The notes below the pieces were generated by a model. That model made no database searches. It was given only the letters and a program-made list of their open reading frames with translations, and was not told where the DNA came from. Positions 42,488 to 53,471 of a DNA stretch of 64,000 nucleotides are shown here, piece by piece. Both the position numbers and the translations under genes were made by a program. Source of the DNA: Eublepharis macularius (taxonomy: Eukaryota; Chordata; Lepidosauria; Squamata; Eublepharidae); contig NC_072792.1 of NCBI RefSeq assembly GCF_028583425.1, forward strand, positions 156,618,676 to 156,682,675, written 5' to 3'. Each line of letters begins with the position of its first letter. Positions within the stretch are counted from its first letter, which is position 1.

Positions 42488-43110
42488 TAGAAGTACTTTT
42501 AAGACTAACCAACTGTACTGTAGCATAAATTTTCGAGAACCGCAGTTCCCTTCGTCAGGTGCATGGAGGGTATAAAGAAACTGGTCAGATATATATAGGT
42601 GGTGAGGGGAGGGGGCAGTAGATGCAGTCAGCAGCTTCTGATAATGGGATCAGTTTGCTTATGATAATAAAACATTAAAAATGGCAACATCCAGAAACCA
42701 GTGGGAGAACAATCTACCAGGATTTAAACCAAGGATTTAAAGGTTGCTATAGTTCAGCAGAAACCTTTCAAAAACAAAATCCAGTGGGAAGCTGCTGAAT
42801 TGGAATTCATATGTAAATTTGACTCAGTCAGACTTAGATTGAATAGAGACTATGAATGGTATGAATGGTTATATCTCATCAGAAGCAAACTGATCCCATT
42901 ATCAGAAGCTACTGATTGCATCTATTTCCCCCTCCTCTCACCACCTATATATATCTGACCAGTTTCTTCATACCCTCCATGTACCTGATAAAGGGAACTG
43001 TGGTTCTCAAAAGCTTAGGCTACAATAAAGTTGATTAGTCTTAAAGGTGCTACTGGACTCTTTTCTATTTTGCTACTACAGACTAACATGGCTAACACAT
43101 CTGGATCTAT
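42488..43110. mobile_element. Penelope-like element fragment with inverted flanking tails
   Basis: The left part (42488-42660) is the reverse complement of the right part (42890-43110); for example gcagcttctgataatgggat faces atcccattatcagaagctac. Between them the plus strand reads 'EAAELEFICKFDSVRLRLNR' near 42790, which resembles the C-terminal 'ELxxIxKLxTLxPxGLN' block that follows the GIY-YIG domain in Penelope-like elements. Penelope-like copies often have inverted or tandem end duplications. The assignment is tentative. Confidence 0.55.
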
Positions 43111-43221
43111 GATTAGAAGTGGAGGCCAACTATTTACCTTTTTAAAAAGTGGAGACGAGCCATTCACGAACCTTGCAGAGTTCTGTGTAGTTTGGCTCTT
43201 AGCCATGAAATCTGTTAGTTG

Positions 43222-43315
43222 ATCTACAGTGTATCCTATGCAGAGTTACTCCTCTCTTAGTCCATTGATTTCAGTAAAGTTAGACTAGAGTAATTGCATA
43301 GGATTGCACTGCTAA
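43222..43315. repeat. Short palindromic repeat
   Basis: The arms gtatcctatgcagagttact and gcataggattgcactgc are complementary. Same family as 10388 and 22445. Confidence 0.55.
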
Positions 43316-43384
43316 TCTATCTAACTTACTTCATAGGGTTATTCTGAGGATAAAATTGGTGGTGGTGTCAGGAGGAGAAACTGC

Positions 43385-43605
43385 GCCATCCTGAAATCCT
43401 TGAATGGATTGTATGATACTAATGTGTGTGTGTTATGTCATGTGCTGTCATTTCCACTTTATGGTGAACTATGAATGAATGATGTCCAAAACATCCTATC
43501 ACTGACGGCTTTCCTCAGACCTTCCAAACTGAATGCCCTGGCTTGCTTTATTAAGTCAATCCATCTCATGATGGGTCTTCCTTTTTTCCTAGTGCCTGAA
43601 CTAGA
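43385..43605 (-). repeat. BovB/RTE-type LINE 3' end
   Basis: Reverse complement of the element at 4485: aacatcctatcactgacggc, ttattaagtcaatccatctc and atgatgggtcttcctttttt encode the same C-terminal block on the minus strand. Confidence 0.6.
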
Positions 43606-44570
43606 GACATGCCAAAAAAATGTAAACAAGTCTGTTGAAGGGGAAAAGAAGAAACCCAGACAATACCAAGGTTTGAACTGTTAGGAAACCATAATTTATG
43701 CATTGTGAAGGAGGTAAAGTTCCTCAGTGTAGAGGGATAGTTATAAAATGCTTGATAAGGAAAGATAAACATTCCTCCTTTTGGAAAAATTGTGTCACTT
43801 TCTCAAATCTTTAGCCTGCCCTCAATCAGCTCTCCCTGTCTGTGGTCTATTATGGGACATTTTCTCTAATCCCATCATTAATTGCTGATGTGAAAAACAG
43901 CCGGACTGCTGGCAAATCCACCTGCAGCTCTTTCAAAGGGGCTGCAGCACAGGACACAATCACAAGAGCTCATGTGGCCTGCAAAGGCCAAGGACGGTTT
44001 GCCAACACTCATGCCTAAACCAAGGATGGATTAAATTGCACCCTGCTAACACAGAGCGGGCATTGTGCTCTTTTGTTATGCAAGTAGACCGGTCCCATTC
44101 TCTTGCAAAAGGGCACACACCAGCTTCAATAAGGGGTCTTTGTTGTCTTTCTTTTTAAAAAAAAATAAAGCAGTGTGCCTGAACTGGAATGTGCTTCAGG
44201 TAGTAATCTAAGCTTCAGTCATAAGGGTCAGAAAGGAAGACGGGTGGGGGTGGCTGGGAAGGAAGAGAATAAATTGAACCCACAGGGGATATGCCTTGGA
44301 GGGACTTTATAGAATCAAGCAAAAGCTCTCTGAACAGACATCTGAACTATGGTGAAACCCTTGTGGGCAGCGTTAATGCTTTGTCCAAAAGAAACAGTCA
44401 TTATTCAGTGCCTTTAAGTTCTCAAGGGTGCAAAGTATTGTGTTGACACAAAACCTCTGTCTCTAATTTTGGCTGTTTCTGATATCTCAAGTCAGCGCTG
44501 GATGCTATGAGCATGTGTGATCCAATATGCAAGCACCCATTACTATTTTCAGACATTTTAAGGAGGTAAG
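43606..44570. other. Intergenic sequence, nothing recognised
   Basis: No gene or readable repeat. Confidence 0.45.
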
Positions 44571-44897
44571 GGTTGCAGTTACATGTAACTGTTCATCAAG
44601 TGGACTTTTGTGCACTGGGACAGGGCACATGTAGGCCAGCTGTGGAAAAGATTTCCAGAGCTTTCTAGAAGACTAGGAGTGCCCCTCCTTCCCTTGGTGA
44701 TTTTCTGCCCCCAAATCACATGACCAGGAAGGGGGGGCACGATTTTCTCAGTCCACTCCACCCCCACCCCCTGCTGGAGACCACCCACCACTCAGAAATT
44801 AAGGTACCAGAGAGTTCCCAGTGAGGCAGGAGTGGGGGGATGTGTGCCTGCACAGAAGACTGCTCAATGAACAAGTTACAGGTAAGTGCAACTCTTT
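44571..44897. mobile_element. Unclassified element with ~45-bp inverted ends
   Basis: Left end ggttgcagttacatgtaact, gttcatcaagtgg faces right end tgctcaatgaacaagttaca, ggtaagtgcaactctt as imperfect inverted repeats. The interior is short and non-coding. Similar ends occur in DIRS-like elements of reptiles in my memory, which I cannot confirm here. Confidence 0.5.
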
Positions 44898-45374
44898 TAT
44901 TTAGGCTGGCAGGCAGCCAAAGCTTTTAGAAAAAGCCTCTCAGAAAAGAAAGCTGTCAGGCCACACCTTTGGGCTTCTCCCTTTGAAACCAAGGGGTCTA
45001 GGGAGAGGGCAGGTGCCTTTAGTCAGGCTGGCACAAGACTACAGCCTTTGAGCAAGAGTTGTTCTAGGAAGGCTCTATCAGATCACGCCTTCAGGGAAAA
45101 TTGGTAACAGAAAGAGCAGGCAGCTCTATATTGGGATCCCTAGGCAGATAAGGCACACAGAATTGACATTTTCCAGTGTCACTGTAAAGGCACAGCCAGC
45201 ACTATCTTGAAGAGGCTCCTCCTGAGCCACACTAATGAAAGAAAAAACAAACTTTTCTTCTTTAAATGTGGATTTATTCTTCACTGAAATGACTATTAAT
45301 GATTAAAAAAAATATTTCCCTGCTTCCTGGTCATGTGATGGTTTTGGTAGAAGAATGTAAGGGGAGGAGGGGTG
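44898..45374. other. Intergenic sequence, nothing recognised
   Basis: No supported feature. The words ttagaaaaagcctctcagaa (44924) and ctaggaaggctctatcagat (45062) suggest a weak tandem duplication. Confidence 0.35.
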
Positions 45375-45382
45375 CTAGAAAT

Positions 45383-46201
45383 TAGAAATGGGCATGAACT
45401 CAAAAAATTTAATGACTCTGAGATTCGTGGTTTGGTGCCGACGACAATCCCAAGGTCGTGAACCGCAACGAACATTTCCCATTGCCAAACCGGTTCGAGG
45501 TTCATAGTTCGGGGGCATCAGAACGGCCCCCGTTGGAATTAGAGAGCCCATATTCCCGGGGAGTGTTTAACAAGATCTCCTCCAGCCATTACCCAAGTTT
45601 GGTCAAGATTGCAATAGGGATCCAAGCTCCAATTAAACTCTCTGTCTCTCTCCACAAAGGATAGCAAGTAGCAGGCAACAGCTCTGTCACACTCCACTGC
45701 TCGCTGAAAGTGAAACCCAGCCTGGGAGCCCATGGCTATTTATAAACACAGGTCCCATTGAGCAACGCAGGAGGTCTGTGTTTGGCCATCAGAGCTGCCT
45801 ATCAGGGTTTGCAGGGATGAGATTGGAGTGCCCATGGCTACAGAACACCCCCTTCCCCCTCCCTCCCCTGGGTGTCTTCTCCCAACTTGTAACCGCTTTG
45901 CAGCTCCGGGGTTGGAAGGAAGACTTGCCGATCAAGGTAAGCTGGGCTTCCATTCGAGTTTCCAGGGCAACAGAAGGAGCGCAGACAAAGTTCAGGCATT
46001 CCCCCGGCTCTGTTTCCAGGGGAATTGATTGCTGGCGCCTGACTGTCTGGCTTCCTAAACCACGGCCGAACACACCGAACCAGGCTTCTTCCGAACGCTG
46101 GTTCGTTGGACGAGGACCATCATGAACCGCAGGATCGCGATAGCATGATCACCAATTTCGTGAGTTTTTGAAGTTCGTAATGCGGTTCATGCCCATCTCT
46201 A
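45383..46201 (+). mobile_element. Non-autonomous hAT element, copy 3
   Basis: Ends TAGAAATGGGCATGAACT and ttcatgcccatctcta, with the perfect 8-bp target duplication CTAGAAAT at 45375-45382 and 46202-46209. Same family and orientation as copy 1, without the nested MITE. Where copy 1 has the MITE, this copy reads continuously ctctctgtctctctcc. Confidence 0.9.
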
Positions 46202-46209
46202 CTAGAAAT

Positions 46210-47494
46210 CTTCCCTGTGGCTGGCCTGCGTGTGCACAGATCCAATGCAGGACTGCACAAAAGCTACGCAGTGCTTGATTTCTTCTGCTTCCAGGTGGCT
46301 ACTAAGGAGAAAGAGATGCTGGGCTTGGAAGTAAAGTGCAATGTTTTGTCCCTGCCTAAGCATCTCTCTCCCTCTCTTCTCTGGCAGCCTACAGGGAGAG
46401 GGAGGCAGCGAAGATAAGCCCAGAACTTCTTCAATTTACTCCTGGCTTTCTTATTTTGTGCCCAGAAGGCTGCTGGGAGGAGATATATATCAGGTAAGAC
46501 ACTGCAATTTAACCTCTTCTCCTAAATATGTGTTTTATACACTTCCTGGTCCTTGTCTTCTGTGTTCTTCTGCCTCTCCTCCTTTGGCAATCTTCTGTTT
46601 TTTCCCCACTTGGTCACTTCCTGTTTTGTTTTATTCTCCCTTTACCCCTATGATCTTGTGTTTTATCCCTGTGTGTGTATGCATTATTCTCCCCTCGCCA
46701 ACCTTTGATAATCTTCGGATTGTTTGTCTGTATTATCTTTTTCTGTATTATCCCTCCATCTTTCTCTGGTATATCTCCCTTGGTCTTTATGTTTCATCCT
46801 CCTTTTCCCCTCTTGGTTGCTGTTGTCTGCTCTATGTGTTATCCCCCCTTGGACCTCTTCATCTTTCTCTCTGTGCACCCCCTATCCTCTTGTGTACATG
46901 TGTGCTTTGTGCACCTCCTGAGGCAGCCAGTTGTGGTGACGCTTGCCACTCTGCCTCAACAATTTCCAGATGTCCACAGGATCAAAAAGGTTGGGGATTC
47001 CTGATATATAGGAATCCCACCTGTCTGTCTGTCTGTCTAAATGGCTTCAGAGACCCCATTATTTAGGCAAAGAGAGGTGACTTGAAACTCACACACATAC
47101 TGGTGATATTCCAATGGCTGTTTATTAACAAAGAGAAAAACGTATAAAAATGTACGCACCCAATTGTAATTTACAGGTCTCCCCTCCCACCTTGAATTTC
47201 TTTATATAAAATAATATTGGAAAAACTCTTGTTTGTAAGCAGTCTTAAAAAAATCTGTATTTTCTACTGGCTTATCTAATGCGGTTTACCATAGGCACCA
47301 TAATCAAGGCCAGTTTGGTTAAATCAAACATTTTAAAAACTGTATTTACACTATATACATATTTTAACATCCTATTGCAGTTTAAATTTTTGCTCTTGGT
47401 ATATAGCTGGTGAAGAACACCGATCATATAAATTCCAATGAGAAACTTGTTTCTCAGTATGTAACCACAATCTATTTCAAAGCAGTTTTCAAAG
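46210..47494. other. Intergenic or distal 3' region
   Basis: A T/C-rich tract at 46500-46900 keeps a plus frame open for 241 codons, but composition explains it. The end gatcaaaaaggttggggatt (46981) resembles a DNA-transposon terminus. A TTTATT at 47121-47126 would be an AATAAA on the minus strand, a possible distal end for TNFRSF19. Confidence 0.4.
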
Positions 47495-47502
47495 ATAAAC
47501 AG

Positions 47503-47718
47503 CAGGGCTTTTTTTCTGGGAAAAGAGATGGTGGAACTCAGTGGGTTGCCCTCAGAGAAAATGGTCACATGGCTGGTGGCCCCGCCCCCTGATCAGCGCA
47601 GAGGGCAATCTAAACTCCCCTCTGTCTGGAGATCAGGGGCGGGGCCACCAGCCATGTAACCATTTTCAAGAGGTTCCGGAACTCCGTTCCACCACATTCC
47701 AGCTGAAAAAAAGCCCTG
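47503..47718. mobile_element. Palindromic hAT-type MITE, perfect 8-bp target duplication
   Basis: 216 bases, CAGGGCTTTTTTTCTGGGAA to aaaaaaagccctg. ATAAACAG flanks both sides (47495-47502 and 47719-47726). Same family as 34677-34891. Confidence 0.9.
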
Positions 47719-47726
47719 ATAAACAG

Positions 47727-49190
47727 TAATATCTAGACATTTTTAATCAAATGTTTTACAAAAACACTGAAATGCACATGAGTTCTTTTTGTATTAACAA
47801 AGTTTACGCAACTAGTTCTTAATGCAAAAAGTGTACACATTATTTGCTACATTTGTCTAATGTACGAAAACAAAAGGAATTATGTAACAGTTTTCTAAAG
47901 TAACGATCTGATCATATGCATATTTACTTAGAAGTGAATCCCAGTGAGCTCAATGGGACTCACTTTCACATAAATGTGCATAGTATTGCAACTTTTCTAA
48001 CTCTAATACACTCAAAGTCATCATACATTATAAGCAGCTCAATGAACAGCTGAGTTAAGAAATCTGCTTGGCTGATGCAGAAAACAGAAAATGAACTAGA
48101 TGGATCTGGGCCTCATCTAGCAAGACAACTCTTATGTTCTTAATTAAATATCGTGTTGTGTTTAATGGTACTAAAGTCAGTTGAAAGTTCAGTGGTTTGG
48201 CCACAATCCATGAGCAATTCTCCTTTAAAAGCTCCTCTGAAATAAATGGCAGTTAACACAGCAATACTATTGTAGGTGCAGCTCCTATTCATTTCAATGG
48301 AACTTATACAGTGCAACTTATTGGTTGATGGCATCCTTTGACTTTACTGCTAATCAAGTTGCTAATTTAGCTGTTAACTTTTTCATATTAGTTTAACTTA
48401 CCAGTATTTGATAGGATCTTTGGATAAAATATTTTCTCTGAATAAAGACAGTTGATCAGGGGCTTCATATGAAATTCCAGGCTGAGAGATCTGCCAAAAA
48501 ATTAGTTTGAGTGCAGAAGAATTCTGAAAACTCAGACACGCCAGCGTTATAACTTGGTTCAAGACACCACTGCCCTCAGGCAACGGACTCTGGGAATAGT
48601 TGCAGAAGCTGCGAGAACTAAAAACACTGAGGGACAAGTCAATTAACAGAGAATCTAGGGTGGAGATTGGTTGTTGTTGGTGACTGAACAGCCAGCAAGG
48701 TAGGAAAAGGGGCAACAAATGGAAACAAGAGTAACAGAGCACGTGGAAACAGATCAAACACTCTGCCAACAGTTTGAGCTAGGAAAGGCCCAGCAGCTGT
48801 GACCTGAGGGCAAGGTTCTCCACACTTTGCAGCATCTAGACAATGGCTTTGTTTTGCTTAGCTGGACACTGGGAATAAATCACATGCTACATAGTGAACA
48901 ACAAGGAGAATGTGTGCAAAAGGACAGAATGAGTGAAAGAACGGGAGAGAAGGTTTGGTTCTGCTTGTCTCAAGACCTGGGGAGAAGGGGTCTCTCCTGA
49001 TCTTCCAGCCTCTACAGAACTAACAGGGCATCTTCTTACCCACCCAAACATCATCCTGGGTATTCCTTATCCCACACTTTGGGGGAAGAAAGAATATGTG
49101 TGGCTAGACACTGCAGCCCACAGGGTCATTATTTGACCTTTGGGGGAGGAAGTTATTGCTCATTATTTTTGGATTAGAATACCTATTGAT
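47727..49190. other. Sequence downstream of TNFRSF19, nothing firm
   Basis: It may lie within a long TNFRSF19 3'UTR. It includes a short repeat (gtgaatcccagtgagctcaatgggactcac at 47935) of the kind common in reptiles. The minus frame 48398-48769 has no recognisable protein. Confidence 0.35.
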
Positions 49191-50271
49191 CTTTGAGGAT
49201 GTTTATTTCCTTCTAAATTATCTGCCTCAATCCTGGAATCTAATTGATGGTCAACGAAAATGAACCTTCTGTGTCCTTACCGTAGCCAAAAGCCTTATAT
49301 TACAACACTGGAGAGACAAAGGTTACTCTGCGTTTCAGCTTCAAAGTAGTGTTATCAGTACTATGGTTTCTGCATGTATGAACACTTTCATGCTATCGAG
49401 CATCTACAGTACATTGATGTGAAAGACTTTGAATTATTTTTGGTTTCTAGTAAATTCTGTCCTTTTGAAATATAAAATATATCAAGTTCAAACTGGCTAT
49501 CAGAAAGACATTTTATAATTCTAATTTAAATCTCATGTGTTCGTTTCAAACTTTTAAAAAGTGCCCCTAGAATATCAGTGTGTGTGTGGGGGGGGAGGCG
49601 CGGTATTTCACAAATGCTAAATATTAATGAAAAAAATGTTGCTACACTAAGCAGCTAGGTAAGAATCAGTGCGTACAGTTTTTTTTTCACAGCAAGATTT
49701 TCCTACACAAACATTTCTGTACAATATACTGCAACTGTCTGGATCAATTATCACCCAAGGTCACAACAATAGTTAAAGTGTAAGAAAATATACAAATCCC
49801 CCCACAAACTTGTATTTGATTTTTGGCATATACTACGTTGACATAACAGTATAGCTTGCCCAGAAATCCTATTAAATGTTTTCTTTACTAACAGAATAAT
49901 GTGAAAACCCATAACACAGCTGCTCTTGTCCGTAACCATAGGCAGATAAAAATGCTTGGTATATTTCCATAATCTCCTTAGCTGAGAGATCAGTCCGCCA
50001 AGCTTTTCTTGTGCGTTGATGAGGCACAGAAGCTTGCTGTTTAGAAAGGAGACGCAGTAGCATGAATCTGCCTTTGGTCTTTTACCAAGCTGCTCCTTGA
50101 AGGTTTTGGCGCACAGCTGCTGTGTCTCAATGATGCCAGTGTATTTCAGCTGCTTCTGAAACCTTGTAACTTTGACATCCGGGCCACATTCCTTCATGAG
50201 CATTAGAAGAAAGGCATGTAGGGATGGGAAGCATTCAGTCTGAGGGCTGACAGGAAAGGTCCTTTAGATTC
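49191..50271 (-). other. TNFRSF19: TNFRSF19 3' exon (mostly 3'UTR)
   Basis: The acceptor tttcctttag ends at 50272, so the exon starts GAATCTAAAGG at 50271. In human one TNFRSF19 isoform splices from the same position to an exon starting with a GAA codon, which supports it. Because the reading frame upstream ends at 51888, this exon is expected to be untranslated. A minus-strand AATAAA corresponds to TTTATT at 49202-49207, giving an approximate end near 49190; a more distal one is at 47121-47126. The end is uncertain. It contains the protein-like stretch 49872-50203. Confidence 0.55.
49872..50242 (-). pseudogene. Unidentified protein-like stretch in two frames
   Basis: On the minus strand one frame reads CGPDVKVTRFQKQLKYTGII then ETQQLCAKTFKEQLGKR (about 50185-50070) with coding-like codon use. 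A second frame, shifted by one position class, takes over with 'KAWRTDLSAKEIMEIYQAFL' and ends SVSKENI at 49872. That looks like one ancestral reading frame with a frameshift near 50060-50080. I do not recognise the protein. It could be a processed pseudogene, another captured sequence, or a conserved 3'UTR that happens to look coding. Confidence 0.3.
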
Positions 50272-51880
50272 CTAAAGGAAAGCAAAATGGCAGGTGTTAC
50301 TCAGATGCAATCAAGTCAACTACACCAGGCCAATGTCTAGACCCATCAATGTTAGAGGATGATACTCATGCCATCTGCTTTTATTGCCGGAACTCAACAT
50401 TTCACCCTTTTGGGAAGATGAGTTTTTTCTTATAGAGAAGTTTTTATTTTTGTACATAAAGTAGAGGAAAAAGTCCCTCCTTTCCTCCAAAAATTACATT
50501 CAGAAACATCAGGAAGGCAATAATTATTCAAATGTGGCACTGTCAGTCTTTATAAAATATCCATAAACACCTTTTAGACTATTTTCTAAATTCACGAGCA
50601 TAAGCTTTCATAGATTATTACTTCTTGAGATACTAGTGAGACTATTCCCCTTTTTCCCTCAGAGCAAGTGTGCCGGGCTATGCCGCGGTCTCTACAAATT
50701 CCAGTGTCACAGCTTCCCTTTTCCTTTGGGGATGACTTAATTCATTTTAGCTTCATTTCTGCTGGCTTCCCCCGACTTTTGCTGTTTTTCAAGTGGAATG
50801 ATTAGGAAATCAGTCACACATATAGTAGACCTTCACAGGGGTTGCTAGGATGTCACCTTGTCACAGTATCTTATTAGAGTATAACTCACATACAATTACT
50901 ATATATTTTAAGAACACAATTGTATAAAAGCATGGTTTAGAACACCAAGGCACTAGAAGATGCTACTGTGACATAAGCACTGAATAAAAAGAGTATAAAA
51001 GCACAAATGCAAAAACCAAGTGCGACCATAACATGCCCCAATCCAGGAAGGGACACCTGCATATAGATGATGTGGAAGCAAAGCTTATCCAAACTGGCTA
51101 GATACATCTTTTGATGTACAGGCAGGAATGCATCTTTCCATCTGGGGCCACTAGTTGTGTGTGTCTAGTAGTGTGCAAATATGGTTTATATGGACCATAA
51201 ACTTTAGAGTTTCCTTCTAGACTACAGGGAAACCAATCGGAGCACAGACTGTGCAAGTCAGACAAGGAAAACAGGATCTGAAAGCAAGTTCACATGAGAG
51301 ACCAAATGTTTTCAGACTTTCCTATCATGTACCCATAGGTTTCATGCACAGCACAAGTGGTCATGTGAGCTAGATGTTAGTAACTACAGGCAAACGTAGT
51401 GTCTTCCAAGGCCATTTCAGGGTTCTGGGGAGGAGAGGGCAAGGTGGGTTAAAATTTACAGAAGCAGCTTCCACTGATCTCCCTTTGTAAATTTTGGCTT
51501 GCTTGCTTGCTACAATCTGTGCATGACAGAGGGTCGGCTGTGAAGGATCAGAATGGATCATGCCCTTCGTGTTTAATTCTGTGAAAAAGTATCTCTATTC
51601 ATCAGTTTTATCATTTAGATTAAATCATGCTGTGCCCAAACTTAAATTAGGGTACTCCTGAAGTTTTCCTCCTCTACTAATTCCTGTGGTGCAAGTGTGC
51701 TGCTAGACATTAGTGTTTAACTTTGAAGCATGAGTAAAAGTCATACTGTAAAGTCAGAATTTGTGACTGAGGATTATTTAGATACTAATTTAAATTAGAC
51801 AAGGAAAAATCATCCTAAACAACATTAGGAACTGTTTAACTGGGTCTAGCAGACAAAACTATTTATTGCTGTGTTCTTAC

Positions 51881-52275
51881 CTGGCCATCAATTTCTGGAA
51901 TTGTTAACTGCTCCGTCCTGTTGTGTTGCTGACAATGGTTCAGGAGCCAATGACTGATTTAATGAATCAGTAATACAATAAGTTTTGGGGGGAAGTTCAA
52001 CTGACTCTGCCGAGCTTCTACAATGAAACTTCGTAGACATGAACAGATTTAGATCCTGATCATTATTTGAATCCATAATGACGTTTTTCTCAGTCTCTAG
52101 GCTGAAAGAATTTTCATCTTCTCCTGTTAATTCAGGATATGATTCACAGAAAGAGATGCTATCACACCATGCTGGCTTTTGGATAAGGGGCCAGGCATCG
52201 GAAAGATCTCCACAGGTAGAGTGTGAAAGGGAACCAAGGAATGCTGGGATCATTTCGCCAACAGAATTTGAATTC
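51881..52275 (-). CDS. TNFRSF19: TNFRSF19 (TROY) C-terminal cytoplasmic exon
   Basis: TNFRSF19 is an orphan TNF-receptor family member of the plasma membrane that signals through TRAFs to JNK and NF-kB and acts in neural and epithelial stem-cell settings. After the acceptor (ttttcag, ending at 52276) the exon reads NSNSVGEMIPAFLGSLSHST, then CGDLSDAWPLIQKP and ISFCESYPELTGEDENSF. This parallels the remembered human C-terminal tail (GSLTQSICGEFSDAWPLMQ, ISFCDSYPELTGED). The frame ends GAVNNSRN and TGA at 51888-51890, seven bases before a GT donor (51880-51879). In human the frame runs to or through this donor, so the very end differs here. Residue-level comparison is from memory. Confidence 0.93.
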
Positions 52276-52443
52276 CTGAAAAGTTTATGAGAAATAAGAA
52301 AAGGTTAAGAAAAGGTTATGAGACCCAAATAAGTTTCAAAATCAACCTTACGAAGTAAGAACTGAAGAAATTGAGCTTTTAGGTCACTAATGATGCTACA
52401 GGCTGTCCTCAGTTGTGTTTGTGACATGCAACCACACTGCACA

Positions 52444-52842
52444 AGGGTTCCCAGATCCCCTTACCCTCCTGGTGGGGGAGGGCCTGGCAGTCGCTTTTTT
52501 TGACTCCTTGTGCACAAATGCTCATGGTGTGGCGTGATAATGTCGCTTTCAGGAGTGATGTCATTGTGCCCAGTGATGGGCATGCTCCTGCTCTTCACAG
52601 CGGCCAATTTTGGCCCCTGTGAAGGTGGGAGCATGCTCACTGCTAGGTGTGATTATGACATCACTCCTGGAAGTGATGTCATTGTGCCTGTGGGAAGCAT
52701 GCCCACTGTGCGCTGGCCCAGGAGGTTTTTTGCTTCCTGGGTCTGTTCCTCGGCACCTTTCCCCCCTGCTGGCCAGATGAGGATGGGGGGTCAGAGGCTG
52801 GGAGCAGGCGATTTCCCACCCCACCGGGGGACTGGCAGCCCT
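52444..52842. mobile_element. GC-rich element with AGGGTTCCCAG ends
   Basis: Left end AGGGTTCCCAGATCCCC, right end gggggactggcagccct, plus internal paired arms aggagtgatgtcattgtgcc and gtgattatgacatcactcct. Related to the repeat at 16690-17028. No target duplication could be read. Confidence 0.6.
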
Positions 52843-53471
52843 ACACTACACACTTTCTCACAAGTGCACTCAAAACAAACTGAAAGTAGAGTCCTCCTTA
52901 CAACCCCCTACTCTCTTTTTGCCTGGCTTGTATTTTTTCCAGGGTCAACAACAGTCCAAGGAGGCTAATAGAACACTAAAAGCTGCAGGACACAGACATA
53001 ATAAGTGTCCACCAAGTTCAAACCAACACACAATTAAACACAGTTAAGAACTGGACAGAAGCTAAACAGATAAAACAACCAAAGACAGTTTTATTTGTCA
53101 CTAAAATCTTTCTGGAACTGAAGATTTGAAAGGTGAAACCATGTGAGGGCCAAGTCCTGGCTGTGACGTAATTAGCCCTCTGTGTGACTATCTGCCTTAA
53201 AACATGCTAAGAAGAGCCAATCACAGACCTCCAAGTGTTTCATCCGGTTAGGCCTTACTTAGGGTAGAGAAAGTCCAATATCCATGCCTCGGAAATGCTA
53301 CTATAGGAAAAAGTGTCTTGTTCACAGGACCAGGTTGCAGCCTGACACCAGCTCCACTAAATCCACATGCCCATCCAGCATTAAGTCAGTGCTGGGAAGA
53401 AACAGGTCTAAAAGCATGGCCTGAAACATCCCCCCAACTCTTTTTTATTTTGTAACTAACATCTAGCTTGA

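Noticed and set aside
46341..47066. Plus-strand open frame of 241 codons
   Set aside because: It lies in a T/C-rich tract where stop codons are rare; the protein is a low-complexity run of F, L, S, P and C with no family resemblance or splice context.
52510..52968. Plus-strand open frame of 152 codons
   Set aside because: It is made of the GC-rich repeat 52444-52842 and its paired arms.
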